NCBI GenBank assembly: GCA_947247005.1
Contig: OX365962.1
Location: 2,825,201-2,889,200 of the forward strand
Direction of reading: 5' to 3'
DNA length: 64,000 nt
From: Spisula solida
Lineage: Eukaryota > Mollusca > Bivalvia > Venerida > Mactridae
The notes below the pieces were generated by a model that saw nothing but the letters and a program-made list of their open reading frames with translations, did no database searches and had not been told where the DNA came from. The position numbers and the translations under genes are program-made. Positions 23,114 to 33,979 of the stretch are shown here, piece after piece; position 1 is the first letter of the stretch, and each line of letters begins with the position of its first letter.

Positions 23114-24020
23114 AGTTGTTTTAATTATTGTTAACCCGTTTGATTTGCTGTGATTTAGCGTTGTATTTTGTCATATATTTATTTTATTATTTATTTTTTC
23201 CACTTTGTACTCTTTTGTAAAAGAACCATAAATTATCAATTTGTTTTCAATTATAGATCAATTAACTTATTTTTATTTATATTATTATCACAATTATTAA
23301 ATTTCATATAACCTTCACAAGACCACATTCTCTATACCTATACATGTGCATACGTGAATCGAAGTTAAACAAAACCGATTAATTTTTTTTCCAACATGTA
23401 TCATATTTTTTACAACAATTCTCATTTTGTCCGTCTTATGACTTATTTAAGGCAGTACGAGCCTCTAAAATAGAATTGAATATAATCAATAATTAGCCAT
23501 AGTTTATTTGCTAGTAGTTATACTTATACTAATTATCCAAATAACCAGTTAGTATATATAATTCATATTAGAAAATAGTAGACATACATTCGGATGTGAC
23601 AATAGTTCGGATACGCTTTGATGTTTTAAGAGCCTACCTTAAAGTTGTTTTTGCAGAACGTTTAAAAATACTGAATGTTTATAATGTATACTTCAATCTG
23701 ATTCTAAAAGGAAAATAATATAATTTTAAAAGAAAGACAAAATAACGTTTAAATTTTATATAATTTTTCTGGTTTTTTTAGTTTGAAAAAAAATCATCAT
23801 CATCGGTTTATTACTTTTACACTGCAATTTCACAAACTAAACTTAAGGTACAAGGTGCTCTACGGCTATTACCAAACCGTTATATTGTCAACTTTCAATG
23901 TATTAGTTTAAATGCAAAATAATCGTTCATAACGATAACCCATCCCTTATCTTTCCCGTCCACTGGAAACTCCCATTTTATGACCCTTATAGTTACGTCC
24001 CCTGTATGTGCGTGTGTCTG
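23114..24020. other. Non-coding stretch without recognised features
   Basis: Very AT-rich; no supported gene or repeat. Confidence 0.4.
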
Positions 24021-24026
24021 TATGTT

Positions 24027-24202
24027 CACAGGAACTTGCATAATTTAAAAGAAAATGAAAAAAAAAATGAAAACAAATATGAAAAAAAATTCAATAGATC
24101 TATTGTATTAAAATATATATTTTATTGGTAGGCCTAGATCTACTAAAAAAAATTTTTTTTTCAATTTTCTTTTTATTTTTTTAAATTATGCAAGTTCCTG
24201 TG
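24027..24202. mobile_element. 176 bp TIR element with 7 bp target-site duplication
   Basis: CACAGGAACTTGCATAATTT at the left is inverted at the right (AAATTATGCAAGTTCCTGTG). The flanks repeat GTATGTT directly on each side, the expected signature of an insertion. The interior is poly(A)/poly(T) and non-coding. Confidence 0.75.
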
Positions 24203-24389
24203 GTATGTTACCGACTATTTGTTTACTTGTTTATTTTATTATTTAAGTATTTATGACTTTCTGTCTCTCCCTCAGGCTGTCATCTGTATTTTTCCGTTTT
24301 ACAATAAAACAGATTGAAATAAGTTTGTTTGTTTTTGTTTGTTTAGAACATAGAGAACATAGCTTACACCACACAGAATACCAACTAGA

Positions 24390-25475
24390 TTCTTTCTGCT
24401 GATAACGAGTGCTCTATCCATTGAGTTATTTGATGGGTTGATAATGAGTGCTCTTTCCATTGCGCTATTTGCTCGGTTGATAAAGAGTGCTCTATCCATT
24501 GTGCTAACAGCTCGGTTGATAGAGAATGCCGTATCCAAAGTGCTAACTGCTGGGTTGATAACGAGTGTTCAATCTATTGTGCTAATTACTGGTTTGATAG
24601 AGAATGCTCTATACATTGCGCTAACTGTTTGGTTGATAGTGAGTGGTCTATCCATTGTGCTAACTGATGGGTTGATAGAGAATGCTCTTTCCAGTGTGCT
24701 AACTGCTCGGTTGATAACGAGTGCTCTATTCATTGTGCTAACTGCTCGGTTGATAACGAATGTTCTGTCCATTTGGCTAACTGTTGGGTTGATAACGAGT
24801 GCTCTATCTAGTGTGCTAACTGCTTAGTTGATAACGAGTAGTCTACCCATTGTGCTAACTGCTGGGCTGATAACAAGTCTTCTATCCATTGTGCTAACTG
24901 CTCTGTTGATAACGAGTGCTCTGTCCATTGTGCTAACTGCTTGGTTTATAACGAGTGCTCTATGCATTGCGCTAACTGATGGGTAGATTTAGAATGCTCT
25001 ATTCATTGCGCTAACTGCTCGTTTGATAACGAGTGGTCTATCCATTGCACTAACTGCTCGGTTGATAACGAGTGCTCTATCCATTGCGCTAACTGCTCGG
25101 TTGATAACGAGTGGTCTATCCATTGCGCTAACTACTCGGTTGATAATTAGTGCTCTATCCAGTGCGCTAACTGCTCGGATGATAACGAGTGGTCTATCCA
25201 TTGCGTTAACTGATCGGATGATAACGAGTGGTCTATCTATTGCGCTAACTGCTCGGATGATTTCGAGTGGTCTATCTATTGCGCTAACTGCTCGGATGAT
25301 TTCGAGTGGTCTATCTATTGCGCTAACTGCTCGGATGATTTCGAGTGGTCTATCTATTGCGCTAACTGCTCGGATGATTTCGAGTGGTCTATCTATTGCA
25401 CTAACTGCTCGGATGATTTCGAGTGGTCTATCTATTGCGCTAACTGATAGGTTGATAACCAGTGCTACACATATT
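24390..25475 (-). repeat. 39 bp tRNA-A-box-like satellite
   Basis: About 27 units of 39 bp. On the minus strand each unit reads AGCGCAATGGATAGAGCACT followed by CGTTATCAACCGAGC, close to the A-box region of a tRNA gene. The later units (25240-25440) are nearly identical (GATTTCGAGTGG variant), showing recent local expansion. 39 is divisible by three, so frames stay open for 157 codons; I treat them as non-coding. Confidence 0.85.
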
Positions 25476-25820
25476 GATCTTGGCTTGACTATATAACTCT
25501 AGAATACCGGGACCAATTCGATAGGAGCTAGTGTTTTTCTTCGCATTCACAATTCATCCCTTGTCTGATTCGTACGCACTATTCGTACCCTATCCGATTC
25601 GTTTATAATTAAATATACAGCTGTACAGTTACGGCCGGACGCAGTTTTGTTGTTGTTGCTGGTTGTTTTCTTTTTCATGTTCTTGCACCCTTTCATCCCA
25701 TATCCAATTATTCATATTCGTTTTTATTTACTACCTTAAACAATTATTAGTGCGACTATACAGAGCTTTACCATTTACTGTTATTCTTTTAATATAATTT
25801 TTTCAGGACATTTTGCTGCT
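25476..25820. other. Non-coding stretch between two satellites
   Basis: No gene or repeat identified. It ends in a pyrimidine-rich tract with TTTTTTCAG at about 25800, which could act as a splice acceptor but leads only into a minisatellite. Confidence 0.35.
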
Positions 25821-25824
25821 TAGA

Positions 25825-26190
25825 CTGGGTCATTCAGCTTTTTTTATAACCGAAACTAGGCCATTCAGCTTTTTTATAACCGAAACTTGGTCATTCAGCT
25901 TTTTTATAACCGAAACTAGGTCATTCAGCTTTTTTATAACCGAAACTAGGTCTTTCAGCTTTTTTATAACCGAAACTAGGTCATTCAGCTTTTTTATAAC
26001 CGAAATTAGGCCATTCAGCTTTTTAGAGCTGAAACTAGGCCATTCAGCTTTTTTATTATCGTAACTAGGTCTTTCAGCTTTTTTATAACCGAAACTAGGT
26101 CATTCAGCTTTTTTATAACCGAAATTAGGCCATTCAGCTTTTTTATTATCGTAACTAGGCTAATCAGCTTTTGAAAGCTGAAACTTGGTT
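25825..26190 (+). repeat. 30 bp minisatellite
   Basis: About 12 units of CATTCAGCTTTTTTATAACC followed by GAAACTAGGT. It reads as a 10-residue repeat in one frame (83 codons), with no other coding evidence. Confidence 0.88.
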
Positions 26191-26246
26191 AAGTTCATTA
26201 TTCGTTGGGTGTTGGTCATTGTGTCATGTAATTGCGGTCTGTGTTG

Positions 26247-26485
26247 GTTTTATTTTTCTGTGCTCGTCTATTTCGATTGAGTGCTGCATTCCCTGTCTGA
26301 TGTATTACAATCTTTGTCAACGCTCATGCGATGAAAAGAACATACAATTGCAATTTAAAAAGTGTCTGTTGTCACGTACTCACAACAACTTCTGGACTTT
26401 TACGGTCAGACGGGAGTTTAGACAGGTAGACCTTTTATCCAATCGGAACGGTCCGTTCGGAATTTATCGCTTCCTGACGTCGCGA
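26247..26485 (-). repeat. Dispersed motif M and linked repeat segment (inverted)
   Basis: The reverse complement carries CAGACAGGGAATGCAGCACT at 26278-26300 and CGAGCACAGAAAAA next to it. The inner segment contains AATCGGAACGGTCCGTTCGG, the exact inverse of a segment at 10962-10981. The 134-codon plus-strand frame over this region is antisense to the repeat. Confidence 0.55.
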
Positions 26486-26963
26486 GATGTTGATTCTACA
26501 GAATTGTACGGGGTGTTCCGAATGCCTTTTATCACTACCACAATTATACCTATGTCACAATTACCCGACAATTGATGGGTGACCGGAAAGTCACCAGGGG
26601 AGGTAATCAATATTGGTCTTATTTAATTGGAGACTTAATAAGGATAGCCAATAATATCGCCTGTTACTAGCCAAGTGTTTAATATTGTGTGATCTGATTG
26701 GTTGTCCTTATCCTTAAGTCAAGTAACATCATTATTGAATATCACCTTAAAACTAGTCGTAAAATCATCGGAGCTTAATTGTGACCTTCAAATTTAACAC
26801 TAAGCCTCACAGGAGAAACAATTCATGATAAGAAGTCCTTGCATCTTTTTATATAATAAAAGAAAATACATTGGACTTCAAGACGAATGCTTCGATTTAT
26901 GCGGCATAGGTCGAATACACTTTCACTGACAATTTTCCACGTCGTACACATCGATTAGAGCGT
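26486..26963. other. Non-coding stretch without recognised features
   Basis: No supported gene or repeat. Confidence 0.4.
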
Positions 26964-27234
26964 TATAACACAGAGAATTTGACATGATCCTGACCTTTGT
27001 GCATGAATAAATTACAAGGTTCTTGCGTTGAATATATAAATATTCGCGTGCAAATCGTGCAAAATCGGTTCAATAAGGTGTGTGTTGGTATTACACATCG
27101 AGTGTCTTCGTGATACTCTACGCTTATAAAAACATACGACCGGGGTTATAAATATAGACAATATATCAGCTGTTAAATTATGCTAATTGAAGGTCGAGAG
27201 TCGTGTAAAATTCTCTGGACTATACCAACCCACG
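26964..27234 (-). mobile_element. MITE, TIR family 2 (copy 2, inverted)
   Basis: The left end ACAGAGAATTTGACATGATC and right end AAAATTCTCTGGACTATA form an imperfect TIR. The interior is the reverse complement of 6287-6555. The right tip (CTGGACTATA) is the same terminal decamer as in family 1. Confidence 0.75.
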
Positions 27235-28550
27235 CTCTGTTAAGATAAAACACACAAGAAGAAAACACAATAATAATTATGATTATCTAAAATTTGAATA
27301 GAAAACACAACAAAGGGAAATAGTAAAGCACTTTCTCTTTCGTTTTCAAACAAAAAGCGTCTTATTATTTGGTAAACAAACACGATAATCATTTGTTAGA
27401 ACCCAGCTATACTGGTACAGATGTTTTGAGTGAAATTCACCACAAAGAGCATAAAGACATGGACTCGTATAACGACTCGTGTGTGGTATAAACAGTAATG
27501 GGCCGTAAATAAGTCAAGTTTGAACTTCTGAAACCCTGGTGATCTGTGGCCCCTGAATACAGTATCTGTACCCTTATTCACAAAGATAACTATAGATAAT
27601 TATTATATTTTTGTTCAAGAAATAACAACTTTTTGCTTATATAGATCCATAAGGGATAACTATGATTAAAATACTATTATAATTATTAAAACTTGACTAA
27701 ACCAGTGAACTTTACTGATAATAGCCCTGCGCGAGGCGGGCCAAATGCTGATAATAATTTAAAAGGGCGCATAATACATTTTTTTCAATGCAAATTTGTT
27801 ACTATATATAGTAACATAAGTATTATTGCCTGGTAATTTCATAGTTCTAGAATCAATATATAAAAAGTTAGAAGGAAAGTCTTCGAATATATGGATCACC
27901 CCTCGTACGTTGACGCCATTGACGTTGGCATAAAATTTCGGCTTATATAGAAGATATTACATGATTGTCTTTTTATATTGAATTTATTAATCAAGTTGAA
28001 TAAATTCTATGTGGAAAGTCACAAATGTTTTCTTATCACATGTTAGCCTTTTTCGGTCGAAACATAAAATAGCTAGTTATTTTCACTATAATAAACGCAC
28101 ACCTTTGACGATATCGCCTATACTTGGAGTGACGTCACGTCAAAGCTTTATTACACTAGTGTATTATCAAAAATGAATAATGGCTTTATTACGATAACGC
28201 GACGTCAAATATGTGATAAAAGTATATTTTCGCATGTGTTACTATATATAGTAACAAAATTGCGCTGACTTTGAACTGATATGTGCGTCTAGTATGCCAA
28301 ATATCGATATCTGGCCCTCTTCCGGTGTGCCAAAACTCCGTATCGAGGCTATATCCGGTTATTTCGGAAGCGACGCGCGTACGTAACGTACACAAACATG
28401 TGACGTCATTAGCGCGCTGGAATACAAATTGAAGATTCTAACTGTTTCGCAGTTTAAAAAAGCTCTGGAAAAGTTAGATCTCAGTTTGTTTTGTTGTTTC
28501 GTGTTTAGAAAAAATAAGTGGAGTTAAACATATGCGATAAAAAGGTTATA
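27235..28550. other. Non-coding stretch with two copies of a 20 bp palindrome
   Basis: TGTTACTATATATAGTAACA occurs near 27797-27817 and 28236-28256, ~440 bp apart. The right part also carries CTAGTATGCCAAATATCGAT, close to the arm sequence of the palindrome at 28551. No gene supported. Confidence 0.5.
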
Positions 28551-28680
28551 AAACAGGGCCGTTGTGCATTAAGTCGATATTCGGCATACTAGGTTAGGTA
28601 TTGGCACTCGGGCTGAAGCCCTCGAGCCAATACCTTACCTAGTATGCCGAATATCGACTTAATGCACGCCGTCCCTGTGT
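28551..28680. repeat. 130 bp near-perfect palindrome
   Basis: The left arm word GTGCATTAAGTCGATATTCG (from 28564) is matched exactly by CGAATATCGACTTAATGCAC (to 28667). Pairing continues inward through GGCATACTAGGTTAGGTATT to a small centre near 28608-28623, and outward with mismatches (ACAGGGCC / ACAGGGAC). No protein coding. Confidence 0.9.
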
Positions 28681-29215
28681 AATAATCTATACATATAACA
28701 CATCGCACATACATGATACGGGTTCAGAAAATCGTAAATGCACGATACAGAAAATTCAATCCAACGTGCTTTGTGTTCCACTGTGCGTCTTGACCCAAAG
28801 GTATTTTTTGACTACACTGAATGGTACATGTATATAATAAATGTAAAAGCAATCGAGTCTATATTTAAACATTTGAATGAATATCAAATTTTACCCAATT
28901 ATGACATAAGATAAAAAAAATCTGATAAAATCGAACAATAAAAGAAACTCAATATTATCTGATCTTCAATCAGCGACGGCATGGATGTGTTTAAAACCCG
29001 TGTAATTTGAAAACAAAAGAACGAATGTTGTCATTTATTACGCGTCACTCAGCAACAAAAATCAGGACTAAAAAAGGACGCGTGGAACGTTATATTGTTA
29101 ACAAACTATTGAATTATTCGGTAGTTTCCTCACAGACAATATCGCTTTCATGTCGTGGACACTTTCAATGAAACTACAAACTTGTTTTTGTTTTGACAGT
29201 AACTGTCGAACTGGA
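28681..29215. other. Non-coding stretch without recognised features
   Basis: AT-rich; nothing I can support. Confidence 0.4.
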
Positions 29216-29219
29216 ATTA

Positions 29220-31204
29220 ATGCTGCGTTTACAGTCAGCCACGATGCCCACGATGTCCGCGATTTGACAATATCGTGGAGCTCCACGATTAATTGCATCA
29301 AATTTCATTTTGCTACGCTATCCTACGCTTTGTTACGTTGTGTTACTACCTGACGCGCTTTCTTACGATACCAACACGATTCATGTCAAGATCTGCCACG
29401 AATTCCATCACGTTCTCTAACGTTCTCTTACGACAACCACGATATGCTATTACGTTTTATTACGTCTTATTACGCTCTGTTAAGATCTCCTACGCTCTTC
29501 AAGTTATGCTGAGCTCTCTTACGATTAATATCCCCGACTTGACAAGATGGTCACGTTTTGAGTACGATTGAATGCATAAATACCCATTCTATAGATATTC
29601 CAAAAAGGAACAAGCTATGCATTCAAAAGATGAAGATGTATAATTCGTAGTAGTGTGCCTACATAGCTAATCTTCAACAGTGGCAACAAGGTATGGAGCG
29701 GGGAAGAATATAGGAGAAGTAAGGGAGAAGAAGAAATAGATGACTTACGACCTACTGTGAAGATACCATACTGGTTCAATATTTCAAACAAAGAATTCAG
29801 GCTTGGTGATGTTAGCTCCTTCGTCAACTTATTGGATGTTACGTTTATTTGATGATATTCTAAAAAGAGTAGCACCAAACATAGAGAGCACATATACCAA
29901 ATGAGAGCCCCTATTACATTGATTGAAGCTGACACTCATCCTCAAACATCTTTTCACTTAAGATAAAATCTATTATTATACTAGGGCTTCATATATAGTC
30001 ATTTCTTCTATATTGTTCAAGGTGTTCGTAAGGCAGTTGTTAAAACATATGAAGGTGATATTTTCTCATGACTTGTCACCTTTGAAGAACGAAAAAAGAT
30101 TATACTAACTCAGACAGGGAAGGCAGCACTCAACTTAACCAGCCGAGCACAGAAAACATTAAAAACTAACTGCAGACAAATTCAATATCCGATGCAATGT
30201 ATCACATGCTATAGGGTGTTTTCCATGGCCAACATAATAACTTCCCAAAAGCCAGCACACAGGTAGCTCGAGGGATGTAAATGTCCCACTTCGGTATTGG
30301 TAGATGCTTGAACTTAGTAGCATTTGTCATATGTCAGATAAACAAACTGTATCCATTATGTTTGCATGGTGCAACAGCAAAATATCCTTGGTCCGGGTGT
30401 TCATGTTTGTTGTCGACTATGTGCTATTCATAGGTGGAAAGGTTGACTTTCAGGGACCTCTGATATCATCTGCTTGATGTCACAGAATAGAGTTACTATC
30501 CTCAATCACCCGAGTTTTACCGAGTGGTAGTCTGATACGGCAGTTCCTCTTGTAGAGGTGGGGAAGATGGTCTTTTTCATTGGCTGCGTGAACTTACGGT
30601 AATTGGTGTTGGTAGGACGATTAGGCAATCTGATCATTCCTAGCAGGTTATTTCCTTCGTTTTTTGGCTGGTATTTTAGGGTGTCGAAAACGCGACGAAA
30701 CGTCACAGAGCGGCCCCACAATGATTGAAACGCACCGGAACTTACCAAGACGTAGGAGAGCGCCATAAAACGTGGGAGCCAATAAGGATCATCGTACCAG
30801 AACGTACTGCATCGTGATTAAATAACTGATACTACCCTATATATCTTGACGAAACGTAGCAGATAGTGATAGAGCGTGGTGGAATCGCAATGCAACTTAA
30901 CGCATCGTGTTTCAAAGTCCATCAAGATCCCTTACGATGAAGCATCACGGTCTGACACGCTGCGTTAAGGTCTGATAAGTTTTAATGCGCTCCACTACGC
31001 TTAGCACGTTCCATCATGGTCTCTCAAGATCAAAGATGAATCGGGACAATCGTGGTCAAATGTTTGACTGTCAACAATGTTGACCAAGTTTCCCCACGAT
31101 CATCACGATTCGATTCCACGACCTCCGACGATCCACCACGCCCACCACGATACTTTCCAATCGTGGTCATCGTGGCCATCGTGGCTGACTGTAAACGCAG
31201 CATA
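29220..31204. mobile_element. ~2 kb element with long TIRs rich in ACG words
   Basis: ATGCTGCGTTTACAGTCAGC near 29220 is inverted at the right end (GCTGACTGTAAACGCAGCAT, to 31204), followed by matching CCACGATG words on both arms. The subterminal ~300 bp at each end is a degenerate pattern of TTACG/CTACG (left) and CGTA/CGAAAC (right). The centre (29600-30500) holds other sequence, including motif M at 30113. No transposase recognised. Confidence 0.65.
30113..30168 (+). repeat. Dispersed motif M (copy inside the 2 kb element)
   Basis: CAGACAGGGAAGGCAGCACT followed by TTAACCAGCCGAGCACAG, nearly identical to the copy at 10437. Confidence 0.65.
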
Positions 31205-31554
31205 AAGACTACACATTATAATAAGAAATTTGTAAATCGGTACATTAAAGTTGGAACTCAACAACTTGGAAGGCACAAAAAAGAAACAGTATACAAATCG
31301 CTAGCTCGACTTGAAGGTGGCCCGGGTCCAAATGACAATAACTGATATTTGCTAAATTTTGACTGATATTTGATGACTTTTGACTGACTATTTAAAGGTT
31401 TATTATTTTTGTTAACCCAAAACATAAACATACTGATTCATCTGATCATTTTAAATTACTGATTCAAACTGTTTAGACAGAACACGGTCAAAATAAAACC
31501 CCGAGATTATTGTTGTTCATATTAGCTGACTTCACAGCTAGGCAGCCATTGTCC

Positions 31555-31620
31555 CATAAATAATAATAATAAATAATAAAATAAATAATATCTTTATTTT
31601 CAGAGGGTAAATCAATAAGA
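31555..31620 (-). mobile_element. LINE 3' tail fragment, minus strand
   Basis: Read on the minus strand: CCCTCTGAAAATAAAGATAT followed by a TTATTTATT-type microsatellite. This matches in form the 3' end at 33170-33213 (CCCTCTATAAATAAAGTC then (TTA)n). Only the tail is recognisable. Confidence 0.5.
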
Positions 31621-31811
31621 TGACAGACCCATTCCTGTATATAGAAACAATTGTACCTATTTGTAGCGACGCCTTCTTAAACAAATAAGTTCAAAAGAAC
31701 TTCTTTAACAACTTTTGAACAATGAGTACATGAGATTGGTCTCAAACCTGAGATTAGGTTTATACTTGAGATTCTGGATATTCGGGATGATTTGTGTCTC
31801 CAAAAATATAT

Positions 31812-32000
31812 CAATCTGAGCTAAATCTCAAATATATGTAGTGTCGCAATCTGAGCTAAATCAAATCTCAAATATATGTAGGATCGCAATCTGAGCTAAA
31901 TCAAATCTCAAATATATGTAGGATCTCAATCTGAGCGTAATCACAACTCAAATATATGTAGGATCGCAATCTGAGCTAAATCAAATCTCAAATATATGAA
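31812..32000 (+). repeat. 40 bp minisatellite
   Basis: About 4.7 units containing CAATCTGAGCTAAATCAAAT and CTCAAATATATGTAGGATCG; exact 40 bp period (31831, 31871, 31911, 31951, 31991). Confidence 0.92.
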
Positions 32001-32735
32001 TACATAATCTATATATATTGTCACATAATCTTTGGAGTATTTTCCATGCGAACGAACTCCAACTCTACATTTCTATTCCATGGTACAAATGTACAAACGT
32101 TAAACACATCAGATTTTCATGATAACAAAAAACTCAAACTGCAAAGAGCTCCCACTTGAGATTGGTCTCAAACTGAGACTATGTTAGAGTACCTTCTCAA
32201 TTGGAGATGAGATTTGTGCTTGTGGAGATCGGGCTTGGTTAACGATTCTCCCAGACATTTAGGGGCTAGTAAAATCGCATTCCTGTCGGCCCCTATTTAC
32301 AGACGTTTATCACATAAGTGTCAGTGTACAAGTACCACTTGAAATTTCTGGGGCTGTTATGAGACGGGGCCAACCATAATACCTGATACCTTATCATTGA
32401 ATGACTGAGTTAATGGCCAGTTTTGATTTTACAACCGACGATAACATCAAGTGCTTTCCGAAGATAAATTTCAAGATGGCTGTCTAATGTCGCCATGTCA
32501 TCCTATGGAGCCCGTTTATGTATCCAATTAATGATATGAAACCCTTCAGTGTACTACTAAGCTATCATTTGTTTTAGAGGTTTAAAATATGAGGATTTGA
32601 AAATAATTATTTTCGTGATAAGAGCAGGTCTGCTAGTGGAAAAGACGCCGATAAAGCCTGATACACGACGGAGTACCAATATAGTATAATGTTCGTATCG
32701 CAGTCGCGTCATAAAATTATCGACATCTAGCCTTC
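32001..32735. other. Non-coding stretch without recognised features
   Basis: Carries scattered relatives of the preceding minisatellite (TGAGATTGGTCTCAAAC words). No gene supported. Confidence 0.4.
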
Positions 32736-32739
32736 ATAT

Positions 32740-33213
32740 TTATTCTCCTCGACCTAATACTGAACTTTTCCGTAAGTCATTCGAATATATATTCGAATTA
32801 TTATTATTATTATTATATTCAGAATCATCTATTTGGAATGCTTTACCCAGTCCTATTCAGCAGTCTGCTACACTCAATCAATTCAAAGCGCTTTATATAA
32901 AATGGTTCTATTCATGAGGTAACACAATATGGAAAACATTTTTTACATCTTTAAGTTCAGGTACATGTACAATTGTATTGGTATGTATTGGGGTTGCAGT
33001 TTTAAACCTTAAACAAATTATATGACATATTAAAATTTTATAATTTCATTATATATCCATACGCTTGATATTTTGTGCATAATCTTTGGATTTATTGATG
33101 TCATATTTCTGTTGTTTCAATGTTTAACTGTTGAGGGCCTTACGGCAGATTGACAATTATGTCAAGTATGTTCCCTCTATAAATAAAGTCTTTATTATTA
33201 TTATTATTATTAT
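32740..33213 (+). mobile_element. 3' fragment of a LINE-type retrotransposon with (TTA)n tail
   Basis: One frame from about 32740 to a TGA at 32914-32916 reads RPNTELFRKSF, then a Leu run encoded by (TTA)n, then SSIWNALP and LNQFKALYIKWFYS. WNxLP followed by a short C-terminus is typical of the end of non-LTR reverse transcriptase ORFs. A ~300 bp 3' UTR follows, ending CCCTCTATAAATAAAGTC and (TTA)n at 33191-33213. It is 5'-truncated, and an in-frame triplet expansion interrupts the conserved segment. Confidence 0.75.
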
Positions 33214-33700
33214 CATATGAACCACGTCAGTTAGAACATAACAAAATATCGGGGTAGTTAATTTAACATAGATTTAAAGAGGTGGACTCAAACATGGTCT
33301 GTGACACGGTTGAACCCGTTGTTAAAGTATGTTATAACAAGATGGACAGGCTAGAAACTAGGTCCTAATGGAGAGGGCCGATATCTAATGTTTGAATAAC
33401 TTGTAGCCCGATATTTTTGTAATAAATGTGATATTGTAAAACTTTCACTGGTTTATTTTGATGATTTGTTTCTATTCTTTTTAATTAGTACTATCATTGC
33501 GGCATGCAAACCATTTGTTCTGTTGTTAAATTTCATGATTAAACTAGGGTTTTCAGCTTTTTCGACAACAGGGACTTGCACTTCTGACTTTTTGACAACT
33601 GAAGCTTTTGCTCGTTCAGCTGCCGGGTAATTGTGATCTGTGTTGTTCGGCTGTTTCAATTGAGTGCTGCCTTCCCTGTCCCGATATCTGACCATCATTT
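33214..33700. other. Stretch with an unsupported 81-codon minus-strand frame and motif M
   Basis: The minus strand is open 33698-33453, starting over motif M (GGGACAGGGAAGGCAGCACT, about 33661-33681). The frame is not recognised, and its overlap with a dispersed repeat argues against a gene. Confidence 0.3.
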
Positions 33701-33701
33701 A

Positions 33702-33925
33702 CAGTGTAGCAAAATCACGTGACTTTTGGCTACAGTTACAAGAAGAAATTTGTAAACATTGGAAAATAAAAAAGCCATAAATATTTTATTTCTTCATCGA
33801 TTTCTATGAAATATACGCCACGCTAAGGGACAATTATTTGCTTTCAATGATATATAAATTATGATATATATTTACAAATTTCTACTTGTAACTGTAGCCA
33901 AAAGCCACGTGGTATTGCTATCCTG
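33702..33925. mobile_element. TIR family 3 element (copy 1, 224 bp)
   Basis: It begins CAGTGTAGCAAAATCACGTG and ends CACGTGGTATTGCTATCCTG. The TIR is ~55 bp and includes GGCTACAGTTACAAG / CTTGTAACTGTAGCC. A 5 bp direct repeat ATTTA flanks it. Non-coding. Each terminus carries a CACGTG about 12 bp from the tip. Confidence 0.8.
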
Positions 33926-33979
33926 ATTTACAAGGAATCGTAAACTTTACCAACAGAATTACATACTATAATTTATCTA

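Noticed and set aside
24438..25496. 129 and 157 codon frames with a 13-residue repeat
   Set aside because: The 39 bp satellite unit is a multiple of three and stop-free; tRNA-like sequence on the other strand explains it better than a protein.
26171..26575. 134-codon plus-strand frame with hydrophobic start resembling a signal peptide
   Set aside because: It overlaps dispersed motif M and another repeat shared with 10.4-11 kb in antisense; no splice sites or known domain.
33453..33698. 81-codon minus-strand frame with Lys/Glu-rich sequence
   Set aside because: Its first third is dispersed motif M. I could not recognise a family, so I did not call a gene; it remains a weak possibility.
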